A stretch of DNA of 64,000 nt from Heterobilharzia americana (lineage: Eukaryota; Platyhelminthes; Trematoda; Strigeidida; Schistosomatidae), in assembly GCA_944470555.2 (NCBI GenBank), contig OX104134.1:55109890-55173889 (forward strand). Reading direction: 5' to 3'. Position numbers and translations under genes: made by a program. Below the pieces are notes generated by a model that worked only from the letters and a program-made list of their open reading frames with translations, did no database searches and was not told the DNA's origin. Position 1 is the stretch's first letter; every line of letters begins with the position of its first letter. Below are positions 12,925 to 24,109 of this stretch, piece by piece.

Positions 12925-13095
12925 CTCAATGACAGTGTGCTGTCCGCGGAACCGGAAGATCTTGAGATCGATCCCGACCGGTTCATGGGTGCCCAGTGCC
13001 GAGAGGTCCAATACTAAGACAAAACAGCTGTTCAGTGCTCCCACGTTTCAGATAATTCTCAACTTGAAATCAATAAATAAATCTCCACAATCCTC
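12925..13095 (+). mobile_element. tRNA-headed hammerhead SINE, single unit, degenerate
   Basis: On the plus strand an A-box-like CTCAATGACAG (about 12927) and a B-box-like GAGATCGATCCC (about 12966) are followed by a sequence matching the 29.9-kb hammerhead arm: GTGCCGAGAGGTCCAATACT, then AAAACAGCTGTTCAGTGCTC. The hammerhead core has CCGAGAG where the consensus is CUGANGA-G, and AAAA where it should be GAAA, so cleavage is not expected. The order tRNA head, ribozyme, short tail is the classic Sm-alpha-type layout. Unlike the elements at 29.7, 34.3 and 55.7 kb, it has no inverted second arm. Confidence 0.65.
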
Positions 13096-14749
13096 AATGT
13101 TGAATGGTTATTTTTTACGTAGACAGCTTGATTCTTACAGTGTTGATATTTTTAAAAATCACTGAAGGTGTTTCACATAATAAAATTATTCTGTTAGCAT
13201 TTCAGAAACGAAATTTATAATCTGATTTGCTTCTGAGAATAGTGATAAAAGGAAATGGTGTCTCACTGATTTCACGTGATAGTTTTATGTTTCATACACA
13301 CCAGTTTGACAATGTCACGAAGTTTACAGGTTACAGAATATGAAATTAAACTGCAGCAGTTTATATATATTATCCATGGGGTTCGCATATACGATTATAG
13401 TCCAAACATACCTACTAATTTACAAGTTGTAAATCATTCATATTGAGTGACAGTGTTTATACTTACACTTAGTCTAAAGATAGGATGACTTCAGCATTTG
13501 GTAACGCTCTGTTTTTGAACCTGGTTTCCACAGTGTTCAATTTATGCACTAAAATTTGATGCAGTCTTAGTAAACACCGTTTGGATTTGTGCAGTGCTTC
13601 ATCATCCGCTTACCTTTCTTAATGTTATGAATCTTCTTTGATAGTTTGAGTTAAATGATCAGATACCATAAAAAATTGTTTGTTTCTTCGCTGGATGATT
13701 GTCGAATACAAGCACAATTCAATAATATCATACAATCGTAGTGATCCGACTATCGTTTGGTATCCATGAAAAACAACGTTTTGATAGATTCTAAATGTTC
13801 ATAGAGGATGCTTATTAAATAAATGATATAAATATTCAGAAACTGACACAAACAGTTCTTCTACCTCCTTTTTAGGTACAATAGAAGACTTTGTATTGGT
13901 CAGATGTATCTGTAGCCCATCAGACTGCATCATACATTTTGGAACACATGTTCCTACATCGGAAGCAGAGATTCGTGTTTTCGAAGCACTGGACTTTAGA
14001 AGCGAAATGTATGTGGGAAACTAGTTAGGAATAAAACTGCACTAAAAACTGAAATTCTTATCATGTTGCTTTTAAAAATATAAAAGATAACAATGGAATA
14101 TAGATGCACTTGTATTACCAACTACGCTACAACTCAGATCAGCATTATATGATTGCTCTGGCGCAAAACTGTTTTTTCTCCTGTATTTTATAAATGTACG
14201 TCATATAGAGGTGTTCCATTATTCAACTTTCTACAGATTTTCCAAAAACCGTTTCAAACAGTTGGATCTATACGGTACCTGCAGTTTTAAACTAACGTAA
14301 CTGTGGAAGAATGGGATTACTAGATGAGTCACATAAAGAGAGACCGGAAATCAGAAACAGTAACAACAAGCCCTATGATATTCATCAGGCACTCAGTCTT
14401 CAACAGTTGACCAGTCGATAAATGAAATCGAAGAAAGAGTTTTGCGAAATTCAATGCTGAACATTAAAGTATTCTTAAGGCATTATGATATGTTACTAAA
14501 TTTCCACAGATGGAGGCTTTTCAAAATAATTAATTTCGTAATCCCTATGATATATGTGCAAACATATAGGCTTTAAAACTTGCAACAATTCAGTGTTTCC
14601 AACACTAAAATAACGTTAAGTCAGTAAGAAGAGACAAAACTAGTTGAAAACTATTAACTTACAGCTGTAAGATTAATATCATTACTGAAGAATAGGTATG
14701 ATACGGCAAACTAGTGTATTATCGCTTTAAACCGCTTTGGATAGGCATG

Positions 14750-14800
<51 letters not shown>

Positions 14801-17580
14801 CTATAATGGAAGCATAATCTACGACAGTGCCTGAATTATATTTTCATACTAACGAGATTTACGCTTAGGATATGAGACATTAAAAGGTTGATGCAAAAAC
14901 TGTTCCTTTGTAACAAAATAACAGCTGTTATCTTCTACCTCTAATTTTCTCTTATCTGACATGAATGATTATGAAACTGAACTGACTGACACAAATCATG
15001 AAGATTTAAAGTTGTTTTTCAACTTATGTGTGTCTTAAAAGAGTAAAGACGTTGTTAACCTACTTTTGCGGAATTGTTTTAATCCCGTTTATACAGCCAC
15101 TATATTGCATATTTCATGCCTCCAGCAAGCCCTGAGATACGATGAAAATATGTATCTTATGCCAGGTTGGACGACTAGCAAAATATCTTTCTATCCAAGG
15201 GTCAATGATCCATCTCAAATCTATGCGAAATCCAATCAAAGGTTGGGATAAAACTTAAAGCATTGGTGAATCTATCACTAACCAGTGCATTTTTATCCTA
15301 AATGAATAAAAGTATCTCTAGAAAAAATTCGAGTCGTAAAAATATTTTGCCGAAAGCTGTTAAACATAATAAAGTTTCGATCTGTAATTAATTCGCTTGA
15401 TTGAAGTTAAATGACGGAGAGGAAAAATATTTCATAGACTGATAAAATGTTTGTCATTCATTTGGAATTGAATGATAATCTCCCGATAGATATTTACCAA
15501 TAAACAGTGCATTGATTCTTATTTTTGGTTAGGATCAAACAACAGTCCAAAAATAGAACATTCCAGAAAACCAAGCCTCCTCAGAGTGGTATTCATGTGA
15601 CCCTGGCCTGACGTGACTCATATTTTCTTTTCATCTAAAGTTACATCCTCAGTTCGATCATGCTAAATGTGATTCATTTTAAGGGCTCTAGGAGACTCAA
15701 ACACGAAATTTTAAAATGAAAAAGACATATAAAATACAGCCTATTCAAAGCAAATACAATCATACTTTTTACGTTACTAACAAGAACAGTTTCGATGTCC
15801 TATCATTGTTAAGATCTCATATTCGAAAACTCCGCACTCAAAACCAATTCCTACTTTCATTAGTTTCTAAAATGTTTTGGTGGTACGAAAAACGATTTGA
15901 TTATTTGTTGTAGAAATATTATCCGGCAGTTTTTTGTTTCCCAGATTTGCAAAGGAACAAAAGATACAAAGTTCATACATAATTTCCGAGAGACTGCCTG
16001 GAAAAATATATGCTGAAAAGAGTTTAGTTTATATTACAGCAGTGCTCATTTGACCCTAAAAGATATTCGTTTCTGAAATTTCCAGTGATAACCAAAGTGG
16101 GCATACGTTTGATTCATGCAAACATGTCTACTGGGATGCACTTATGTGCACCATCGCTACCATCGTTAGATTTGAAAATTATCAGCTACCATTTTGGTGT
16201 GAATGAAGTCAATTCTATCATTACACATGTTATATTAGGAATGTGTGGTCATTATTAATATTGCACGCCATTTGATATACTGTGCTGGAGCTAAAATGCC
16301 TTTAGAAAATCAGCAATTATGTAGCACTCCAGCGGTGTGTTCTTAAATTCAAATACATTTTATGCCCGAAAAGCACTATTTTGAGCAGGCTGTCGGCAAC
16401 AATATCTCAAAATTCCAATCTCTCAAAACTTAACCTTATACGTATTATAAGTTAAACTCGGGAGAGTAGATGATTAAGGGACTGATTAGAGAGTAATGTT
16501 AAGAAAAATAAGATTTTATTGGTATTTTTTGCTTACAAGTTTAGTATGTGTTGAAAGCTGTTAGTTTGAAATCCGGCGCAGCAGTTTCTTATCACTGTTA
16601 AGGATTCGTACAAGAAAGGTTTAGGAAGAAAAAGTGCCGATAATTGTTTCATTTCTAGAGTGTTACGTTCTTATTTGCCTTAAACAGAAACGTTTACATC
16701 CTAAACTACTTTAAAACGAGATTTCAGACATAAATAAGACAGCTACTTTGCTAGTCTGTTGTAGGACTACTCTTCCTGGAAATCCTGAATGTTAGACTCA
16801 CAGACAAAAGATCCTTCAACTTATGGAAGAGAGTAAATATTTTGCTCATACTAATATAAAACCTAATATTCTATATCTTGTCATAAACATTTAAGTGAGT
16901 GTTTTCTGCAGAAAGATACTTTTGGTTTTAATAAAACACTGTGCATTTTAAAGAGACATACTGCTATCATTCCAAAATCTTCTAAGTATTGTCTTGTAAT
17001 CCTGCCAGAAACAAATGACTACACAAAACACAAATCCAGTGACTTTATTATATTCATAAAGCGTAATGCGTGAAAATGTCAAGCTTCCCAGTTACCATTT
17101 TTTTGTTTTCATTCTTGTTTCTTAGTGATTTCGTTTATAACAGTTTCGTGTGCAATGACAGAATGATACCTTTCTTACTGTAACAAAAATTCATATATTG
17201 GCTTCGATTACTGAAAGAAACTAGAAGCCAAAAATACTTCATTAGTGTTCTCTGGCCTAGTGGCTTATATTTCTTGGTTAAAAAGGTTTCAGGCTGCTTG
17301 ATTTTTTGTGGATTCATAAACAGAATGTTATCAGTTCATACACTGCACTTATCAGTTCAGATTTCTTTGAACTAATAAACACATAAGTTGAGGTTTCATA
17401 TCGCTTCTCTTCTTTACTGATTTGAGAGTAATCCTATGGAAAGCTGTTTTATTTCCAGTGACTTCAGAGCCAATTGTCGGAGCACTTATTCTTTTATAAA
17501 TACTTTTCATAAATATCAGTTTCCTATAAATGGTCCAAATAAGTAAGTATGCTGTAACAAGTAACTATTTTATTTGGTCT
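13096..17580. other. No gene seen; upstream flank of the GPCR
   Basis: Frames at 15066-15251, 15716-15913 and 17135-17317 are short and show no motif. The only clear feature is a TA microsatellite at 14753-14797. The interval could hold 5' exons or promoter of the GPCR, but none can be recognised. Confidence 0.4.
14753..14797. repeat. (TA)n microsatellite
   Basis: About 22 uninterrupted TA units. Confidence 0.95.
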
Positions 17581-17586
17581 TTTTCT

Positions 17587-17588
17587 AG
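17587..17588 (+). other. Candidate splice acceptor upstream of the GPCR leader ORF
   Basis: A pyrimidine-rich run ending in TTTTTCTAG|G sits about 75 nt before the leader ATG. It would suit either a 5' untranslated exon or spliced-leader trans-splicing, both common in flatworms. The sequence does not say which. Confidence 0.3.
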
Positions 17589-17661
17589 GTATATTAAAAC
17601 AGCACAACTGAATATATTGGTCATTTGATTCAATTGTTACACGAAATTCTGGATACAAGCT

Positions 17662-17823
17662 ATGAAGTTTCATTTCAGATCACAGTTTGTATGGTTCATG
17701 TGGTTACTAGCCGTATTTGTTGAAGGAAACAATTATACTGAAACAGACAGTGAAAATGCTTCAAATTTTGTGACCCCGCCCAATACTCATTCAGTTGGAG
17801 CTAGTACCATTTCACCAGTTTAA
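17662..17823 (+). CDS. Leader ORF: signal peptide and glycosylated N-terminus, out of frame with GPCR
   Basis: A 53-codon ORF beginning MKFHFRSQFVWFMWLLAVFV has a basic start and a hydrophobic run typical of a signal peptide. Two N-glycosylation sequons follow (NYT and NAS), then a Thr/Ser/Pro-rich stretch ending SPV and TAA at 17821-17823. This is what the extracellular N-terminus of a peptide GPCR looks like. The seven-helix frame is open from 17805, overlapping the end of this ORF by 16 nt in another frame. A single inserted or lost base between 17805 and 17820 would separate the two. It may therefore be the real start of the receptor, split by an indel (real or from assembly), or an upstream ORF that limits translation. 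Confidence 0.55.
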   Translation: MKFHFRSQFVWFMWLLAVFVEGNNYTETDSENASNFVTPPNTHSVGASTISPV

Positions 17824-17864
17824 CCTGTCTGAAAGGATTTACATCAGATGAACTCAGTGTATTC

Positions 17865-18869
17865 ATGGTTTTCGCTCGCATAGTAACTCCAGTTGTTTTC
17901 GGTTTGATACTAATTATTGGATTTGTCGGTAATTTATTTGTGATGATTGTTGTTCTAGCCAATGCTCAAATGCGCAATACTACAAACATTTTAATATTCT
18001 CGCTTGCTGTTGCTGATATGGCGTTTATAGTTATTTGTGTTCCTTCTGCAGCAATAGTTTATGTGACTGGAAAATGGCCATTAGGGTTATCACTTTGTCG
18101 AGTTTATTATTACTCTTCTTATGTTTCTGTGTACTGTAGTGTTTATACCTTGGTATTGATGAGTTTAGATCGTTTCATGGCAGTTGTTTATCCGATTCAG
18201 TGTATAAATATGCGTACGCAAAAAAACACAACAATTGCAGTAATTATCACGTGGACTGTAGTTCTTATTACTAATACACCGTTATTTCTTGGTGCAATCC
18301 TAGTGAGAGGGCCGCCGGAAGGTGGTGAGAGTTCTTGTGTTACAGAATACTGTACATATTCATGGTTGGTTAACTTTGATGAGAAGACGAACATTGCAAG
18401 AGATAATCGACATGGTGGCCAAATGTTCTTTCTGCTGTTCTTTTTGTTTGGATATTTGTTTCCATTTGTCATAATCTGCTTGTTATACATCTGCTTAATA
18501 TTGAGATTGCGTTGTGGTCCATCTTCGAAGATGGCTCACTCGGCAGAAGCACAACGTTCAAAAAAACGTGTAACTCATTTGGTTGTAACTGTAGTCATTG
18601 TATTCGGTATTAGTTGGCTTCCGATTCATGCAATCTTTTTAATACAATATTACGCGAAAGATCCAGAGACTGATTTATTCAGGATTATACAAATATTAGG
18701 AAATTGTCTAGCTTATGGAAATAGTAGTATCAATCCAATACTTTATGCATTTCTGTCTGAGAAATTTAGAACTGCATTCCTAAGACTCATTCGTAGTCGT
18801 AAATCAAATCCGAGAACCGAAAGACTGAAACAGAAAAGCTTCGAAAACGCAACAGCTATAGCTACATAA
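17865..18869 (+). CDS. Class A GPCR, allatostatin-A/galanin-receptor-like
   Basis: A 334-residue seven-helix receptor, expected in the plasma membrane and coupling a peptide ligand to G proteins. Class A landmarks are in order: GN in helix 1 (N23), LAVAD in helix 2 (D51), Cys78 at the top of helix 3, SLDRF at 100-104 (DRF in place of DRY), W130 in helix 4, extracellular-loop Cys158 or Cys163 as disulphide partner, P200 in helix 5, FGISWLP in helix 6 (W251, P253), and NSSINPILYAF in helix 7. A basic helix 8 and Ser-rich tail follow. The MDRF-like SLDRFMAVVYP and GNSSINPILYAFLS are typical of allatostatin-A and galanin receptors; orphan neighbours cannot be excluded. The ATG chosen leaves almost no ectodomain; the frame is open back to 17805, and the leader ORF at 17662 probably supplies the true N-terminus. 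It has no intron. Confidence 0.9.
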   Translation: MVFARIVTPVVFGLILIIGFVGNLFVMIVVLANAQMRNTTNILIFSLAVADMAFIVICVPSAAIVYVTGKWPLGLSLCRVYYYSSYVSVYCSVYTLVLMSLDRFMAVVYPIQCINMRTQKNTTIAVIITWTVVLITNTPLFLGAILVRGPPEGGESSCVTEYCTYSWLVNFDEKTNIARDNRHGGQMFFLLFFLFGYLFPFVIICLLYICLILRLRCGPSSKMAHSAEAQRSKKRVTHLVVTVVIVFGISWLPIHAIFLIQYYAKDPETDLFRIIQILGNCLAYGNSSINPILYAFLSEKFRTAFLRLIRSRKSNPRTERLKQKSFENATAIAT

Positions 18870-20810
18870 AGATAAATGAAACAAAATCCAACTCCTGGGA
18901 ATTTATGTAATTTTTTCCCAAGTTATTATAAACTGAATTTCTTGCCAGTAATGAAACATTTAAATGCAAAGTGAGTGTGTACAAATCGTTTATGTACTAT
19001 AAAACAGATGTTTGAATCAATGAATATAAAACTCTTACGCGTCTTCCTTAAAGGTTTACAAAGTCGCATGATAATCGTTGAAGTATATACACATAATTAT
19101 ATTCATTTTACAGATATCTTTACACATATAATTAATCTTTTCTGTATAAAGATATATGTCTTTATCATTCCCAGAGAAATATAACGGTTCGCAAATCGCT
19201 GAGGACCGAAAAACTGATTTTTGTAAATTATTTAAGGTGATTTTTCGATGTAACGACACATTTTTTGAGCAAATAAATGTCAATGTATTGTAAATGTTAC
19301 TTTTTTAATTATGGAGTGGCAAGCCAGCAGCAGGTGTATAGTTCTAAGTCAAAGTTTCTACACAGAACATGGAACTTCACAGTCATAAATCAGCACTGGC
19401 TACATCAGAAAATGTAAGCAGTAAATTAATAATGTTTACCTTTTGTTAGTTGAAAAGATATATATATACGCTTACATTTAAGCGCGATATTATGAAATTT
19501 ACTTGCCATGGGTTGTAATTCGTGCTTTGATAACCCATATGAATGTGTTTCTTCAGGATGAAGACCCGTTTGTTTGCTGGTCAAGCTGTCTGAAATACCT
19601 GTGGTTCGTAAGACGAATATAAATGATAAACAGTGATGAATAAACTGGAGGAAAGCGTGGGGAGCAACAAGATTGTGAGTAGGGTTGCCCATCTTTTACT
19701 TTTTTACCAAAAATTAAGGACCCGTTTATTGACAATGCCTAATTTTTAATCCTTACGTTAAGAGCTTATATTTTTTCATCAAGATGTGTCTGTCGAACAA
19801 AAGGCAGTGCATGAATTCTAACTGAAAATTGACTAGTCACTCTTTGCTTCCAACTCACTTCGATTTGAAGTTTGATGAATAATTGCGTTGACAAATAGTC
19901 AACTTGCGATCGTCCACTCCTTTGGCAATTTGATGGAAACGCTTGATGTATAATGTGGACTTAAACTTTGAACAGTAGTTTAGTCTTTTAGCTTAGTTGA
20001 TCGACAGTTGACCAGTAATTCAAAGGATGTTAGACCAAATTCTTAACAATCTTAGCTTTTCTTTTCAAACCGAATAACAATTGCGCTACAATAAAGTGGG
20101 TCTTGCATCAGCTTACTGAGCTTCAAAACGTGGTCTCATTAGCTAGTTAAGATGAGTAAATATTAGTGCTAAAGTGGTGGTGTTGTGATTCAAATCAATA
20201 ATGTTTTGTAGAATTCATATTATACGTGGATTAGGTTATGTTGAAAGCATAGACTTCAGTTATAAAACCACCATGAAATATATCGACAATCGCCATTTAG
20301 CTGCTATGTATCAAGGCCGTATACTTAAACAAAGTATAGTTTATGAAAAGCAACAATCTCAACGAAGAGTATCCTTTTCAATAGTGACAACATGGTTACT
20401 AAGAGTGTTGAAGTGGCGCTCGTTAGAAAAGTATAGTTTTACAATAGTTTAGCATTATTCACTAAGTAGTCCACGAAGCTAAGTTAACTGTTTAGAATTA
20501 TATCAACTTGAATCAAGCACTAGAAGTATCGATGGCGGAATATAATGAATTTATGACATTTTCTCAACCCACTGAAGGTCTAACATAACATACTAGAAAG
20601 TTAACGAATATGGTTACTGAGTTCATGTTTAATCACATAGTTATGATTGTTGTTAACGAAAGGGGAAAATTTCTGAACTACTTGAGAGACTTTTCTTCAC
20701 CTGAGTTTTAGAAGATGGGATTGTATTTTTAGATACTGGTTCCAACTATCTGTATGCAATATGGCTACTCATTTCTTTGTCACCTCTCTCAAAGATGTTT
20801 TCTGTGTTCT
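18870..20810. other. 3' flank of the GPCR, no further gene seen
   Basis: A canonical AATAAA at 19272-19277, about 400 nt past the receptor stop codon, could serve as poly(A) signal. The short frames at 18975-19184, 19426-19735 and 20201-20452 show no family motif. Confidence 0.4.
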
Positions 20811-21340
20811 GCATTATTACTATTATTATTATTAGTCCCTTGGGTTCCTAATGGAACATAGGGCTTCACTAGCACGTCTCCAGTGAACTCTGTTCTCCGA
20901 AATCTTTTCAACCTGGCTCCACGACAGCCTACAAGCTCTCATTTCCTCCTCGCACGATCTCCTCCATGTCACCCTCTGATGTCCAACTAGTCGCTTCCCA
21001 TGGGGATTCCACTCGAGGGCCTGACGCATGATGTCCCCAGTTGGCTTTCTCAGTGTATGCCCAATCCATCTTCACTTCCTTCTACATATTTGTTGGGTGA
21101 TAGGTTCTCAGTTGGTTCGTTCCTAGAGCTCCTTGTTGCTTATTCTTTCTGCCATCTGATCTTCAGTAGCGAGCCAGCGTAAGCAGTTGTTGATGAATGT
21201 CTGTAGTTTATTGGAAATCCCTTTCGTAACGCACCAAGTCTCTGAACCATACAGAAGCACTGACTTGACGTTAGTGTTGAAAATCCGGATCTTGTTCCGC
21301 ATGCTGATTGCGGAAGATCTCCAAACTGGTTTCAGGTTAA

Positions 21341-23079
21341 TTAACGCGTCTTGCTTTCCGATTCTGGCTTTGACGTCCTCGTCTCTACCGCCTGTATTGA
21401 AACAGTGCTTCCTAGATAGGCGAAAAAGGTTACTTCCTTTAAGTGTTTCTCCCGTTGATGGTGATTGGAGTTTGTTGTTGTTGTTGGAGTTGTTGGTGCA
21501 GTATCTTCATCACTTTTATCTTCTCTATATTCACCTGAAGTCCCGTCTTCGCTGCCCAGCCTCTTCTGCCAACTTGTTAGTTTTCGCCTGTAGATCTTCA
21601 AGTTTGTGTGACATCAGGCACAAGTCATCGGCGAAATCCAAGTCTTCTAGATTCTTTTCCGCAGTCCAGCGTATCCCCCTCTTCTCACAGCTTCCCACTG
21701 TTTGTTGCATGATCCAGTCGACCACAATCAGGAATATCATGGGGGATAGTAGACAACCTTGTTTCACTCCTGTCTTCACTTCAAAAGCATCACTGAACTT
21801 CCATTGTGAATTACTGGGCATATGGCGTCTTCATATAGTTGTTGAATGAGGCTGATAAAGGTTTGTGGTATCCCGTAGTATTGAAGCAGTTTCCAAATTA
21901 CCTCTCGGTCGACGCTGTCGAAGGCCTTCTCGAAGTCGATGAAGTTGAGGTATAGAGTTGACTGCCATTCTATACTCTGTTCTGTGATGATGCGAAGCGT
22001 TGCAATTTGGTCTGCACATGATTTGCACTTCCTGAATCCAGCCAGCCAGCCTGTTCCGGTCGTGATTTTTAATCCAGCGCATCCTTTTGTCTCTCCAGGG
22101 TGATGCGGCTTAATATTTTGCTTGCTCTAGGTAGACAGGAGTGGAGCATGATTCCTCGCCAGTTCTTGCAAACACTAAGGTCTCCCTTCTTCGGCAGTTT
22201 GATTAAGTAACCCCTCTTCCAATCACTAGCCAGGTGCCTTCTCTTCCTTCCACACCTTCTGCAATAGTGGTGTATGTCCGCTGTTGTCTCTGCGTCTGTT
22301 CTCAGTGATTCTGGCGGGATCCCATCCGGTCCTGCTGCTTTCCCACATTTCAGTAGCTTTATGGCGTTCAGGACTTCCATTTTCGTTGGAGGATTTATGT
22401 TCACTTGTAGTTCAGCGGCTGCAGGTGGTATTTCTGGAAGAAGTGCGGGTGGTGGTGGTAGATTCAAGAGCTTTTTGAAGTGGTCGGCCCATTGTTTCCT
22501 CTGTTTCTCTTCTTTCGTAATCAAATTCCCGTCATCATCTTTTATTGGTTTCATCTGTGTTGATCTCTTCCATGATAGCAGCCTGGTTATTGGATACAAT
22601 GTCGTCAGGTCTCTATCTCTCCTACCTGCAGCCTGTTCTGCTTCACTTGCCAGTGTTTCGTAGAAGTGTCTTTTGTCTTTGCGTGCACTCTTCTTTACTT
22701 CTTTGTTCAGTGTTTTATACATTGTGCTCAGTTCCTCTTGTCGTTGAGCATCCTTGCACTGGTTTATCTTCTGCTTCACCATCCTCCTCTCCTCTATCAG
22801 CTTCCATGTATCCATCGAGATCCATTCCTTGTCTTCTTTCTTCTTCCTTCCTAATACGGTTGTGCAGGTTTCTTTCCACATAGCTTTCAAAGACTTCCAG
22901 TGTTCTTCCACACAGGTTTCTTCAGGGATGTTGCTCGATGTCTCCCATTTTGTCTTGATGGCTGCCTTGAAGATTTCCTTTGTAGTTTCATCCTTCAGTT
23001 TCCGAGTGTTGTACTTGAACTGTGGTCTATCACCAGCTTCCTTGAAGTCTCTCAACCTGATTTGGAAGTTTCCTTGCAC
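21341..23079 (-). pseudogene. RTE reverse transcriptase, broken by frameshifts
   Basis: The longest piece (23079-22069, 336 codons) runs from the linker into the fingers: KCGKAAGPDGIPPE is RT motif 1, and IKLPKKGDLSVCKNWRGI is motif 2. A frameshift near 22075 moves motif 3 (FRKCKSCADQIA, FEKAFDSVDR in the RTE reading) out of the open frame. Frame 21821-21531 then carries VKQGCLLSP and the catalytic FADDLCLM, with both aspartates intact. The CAACAA-rich codon run just after it (about 21480) encodes poly-Gln and is shared with the 60-kb copy. The catalytic box survives but the protein cannot be made in one piece. Confidence 0.82.
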
Positions 23080-23099
23080 TAGACAGTGAGTGGTGTGAA

Positions 23100-24034
23100 C
23101 CTACATCTGCTCCTTTTCTTGACCTTGTGTCAAGTAGACTGCATCTCCATTTTCTTGAGATTGAGATAAAGTCGATTTGATTTTTAGTATGTCCTGGTGT
23201 CTGTTGAAATCCATGTCGCTTTGTGGATATCCTTGTGCTTGAACACAGTGCCTGACTCCAATCACCAAATCGTTGAATGCACAGAATTCTGCACACAATT
23301 CTCCATTCTCGTTCATCACCTCACCTAGTGCTTCTCGATCCATGGTTAGTTCTCTTCCTGTGTTGTCTGTTCCCAGTTTGGCATTCATGTCACACCACCC
23401 ATTAGAATTTTGATATCGCCAACTGAGGTCTTGTCCAGTGTTGATTGAAGTTGTCTGTGGAATTCCTCCTTTTTCTCTTGCTCTGCATTATTTGTAGGTG
23501 CACAGTGTAGCGTTGTATGATTGTGGCCTTCCTTCCTTTTGAGTTGAATCTTGCTGTCATGATCCTGGAGGAGATTGGTTCCTACTGCATGAGAGCCTTT
23601 GATGCTCTTGAGGACATCATGATAGCCACTCCATAACTCAGTGTGCTCGTGGTTGTCGTCTAGGTGTCAGTGTCGGAGTAGATTATTGATTCTCCAGTTG
23701 ACAGTTTGGAGAGTCCACTCCCATTCCATCTGCTTTCGCAAATCCCAAGCACTTCAGTGTGATACCTTCTCATCTCGTTTGCAATCTGGGCTGCTTTGCT
23801 GGGTTCAAACATCGTGTGGACATTCCATGTCCCCACGTTTACTTTCGCTTTCATCGAGAGAAGACACATCGGCCAATTGGCTTCCTGAAGGCTTTCACCA
23901 ACTGGCGTCATTTCGCCTCTCCGATTCCAGTGAGGAATAATTTTGTTATTATTTTTTATATTTTGTTTGTGCTTTGAAGTTTCTTTAGCGGTTAGATTTG
24001 TTTTACAGGGTGGGGTTGCTAGCCCTATGCCCAA
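23100..24034 (-). pseudogene. RTE apurinic-type endonuclease, broken
   Basis: The first piece (24034-23660) reads KVNVGTWNVHTMFEPSKAAQ, then EVLGICESRWNGSG, matching the N-terminal strands of RTE endonucleases including the catalytic glutamate (ICESRW). After a broken stretch, frame 23388-23101 carries MNAKLGTDNTGRE with the conserved asparagine of the DxNA motif, and CAFNDLVIG. In LINEs this domain nicks target DNA to prime reverse transcription. At least two frame changes separate the pieces. Confidence 0.78.
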
Positions 24035-24109
24035 CCATCCCTCTTTACCCGGGGTTAGGACTGGCTAGTAACTAGTGAACTAGTTAACCAGGCGAGGTGT
24101 CACAAATAG

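Larger units (their letters stand above)
20813..24108 (-). mobile_element. RTE-clade non-LTR retrotransposon, near full length, decayed
   Basis: A LINE reading right to left, about 3.3 kb. Order on the minus strand: 5' leader (from about 24.1 kb), AP-type endonuclease (24034-23100), reverse transcriptase (23079 to about 21340), a C-terminal region with WNPHGKRLVGHQRVTWRRSC and ENRVHWRRASEALCSI (21029-20832), then a (TAA)n tail at 20833-20813. A short microsatellite tail with an APE-RT ORF is the hallmark of RTE elements; SR2 is the known schistosome example. Frameshifts and stops interrupt both domains, so it is not mobile on its own. No target-site duplication is obvious by eye. Confidence 0.88.

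Noticed and set aside
18197..18490. 97-codon minus-strand frame inside the GPCR
   Set aside because: Antisense shadow of the receptor.
21187..23089. Long plus-strand frames (for example 21187-21849, 22274-22663, 22545-22883) opposite the LINE
   Set aside because: They are antisense shadows of the RTE endonuclease/RT, whose minus-strand frames carry the real motifs.
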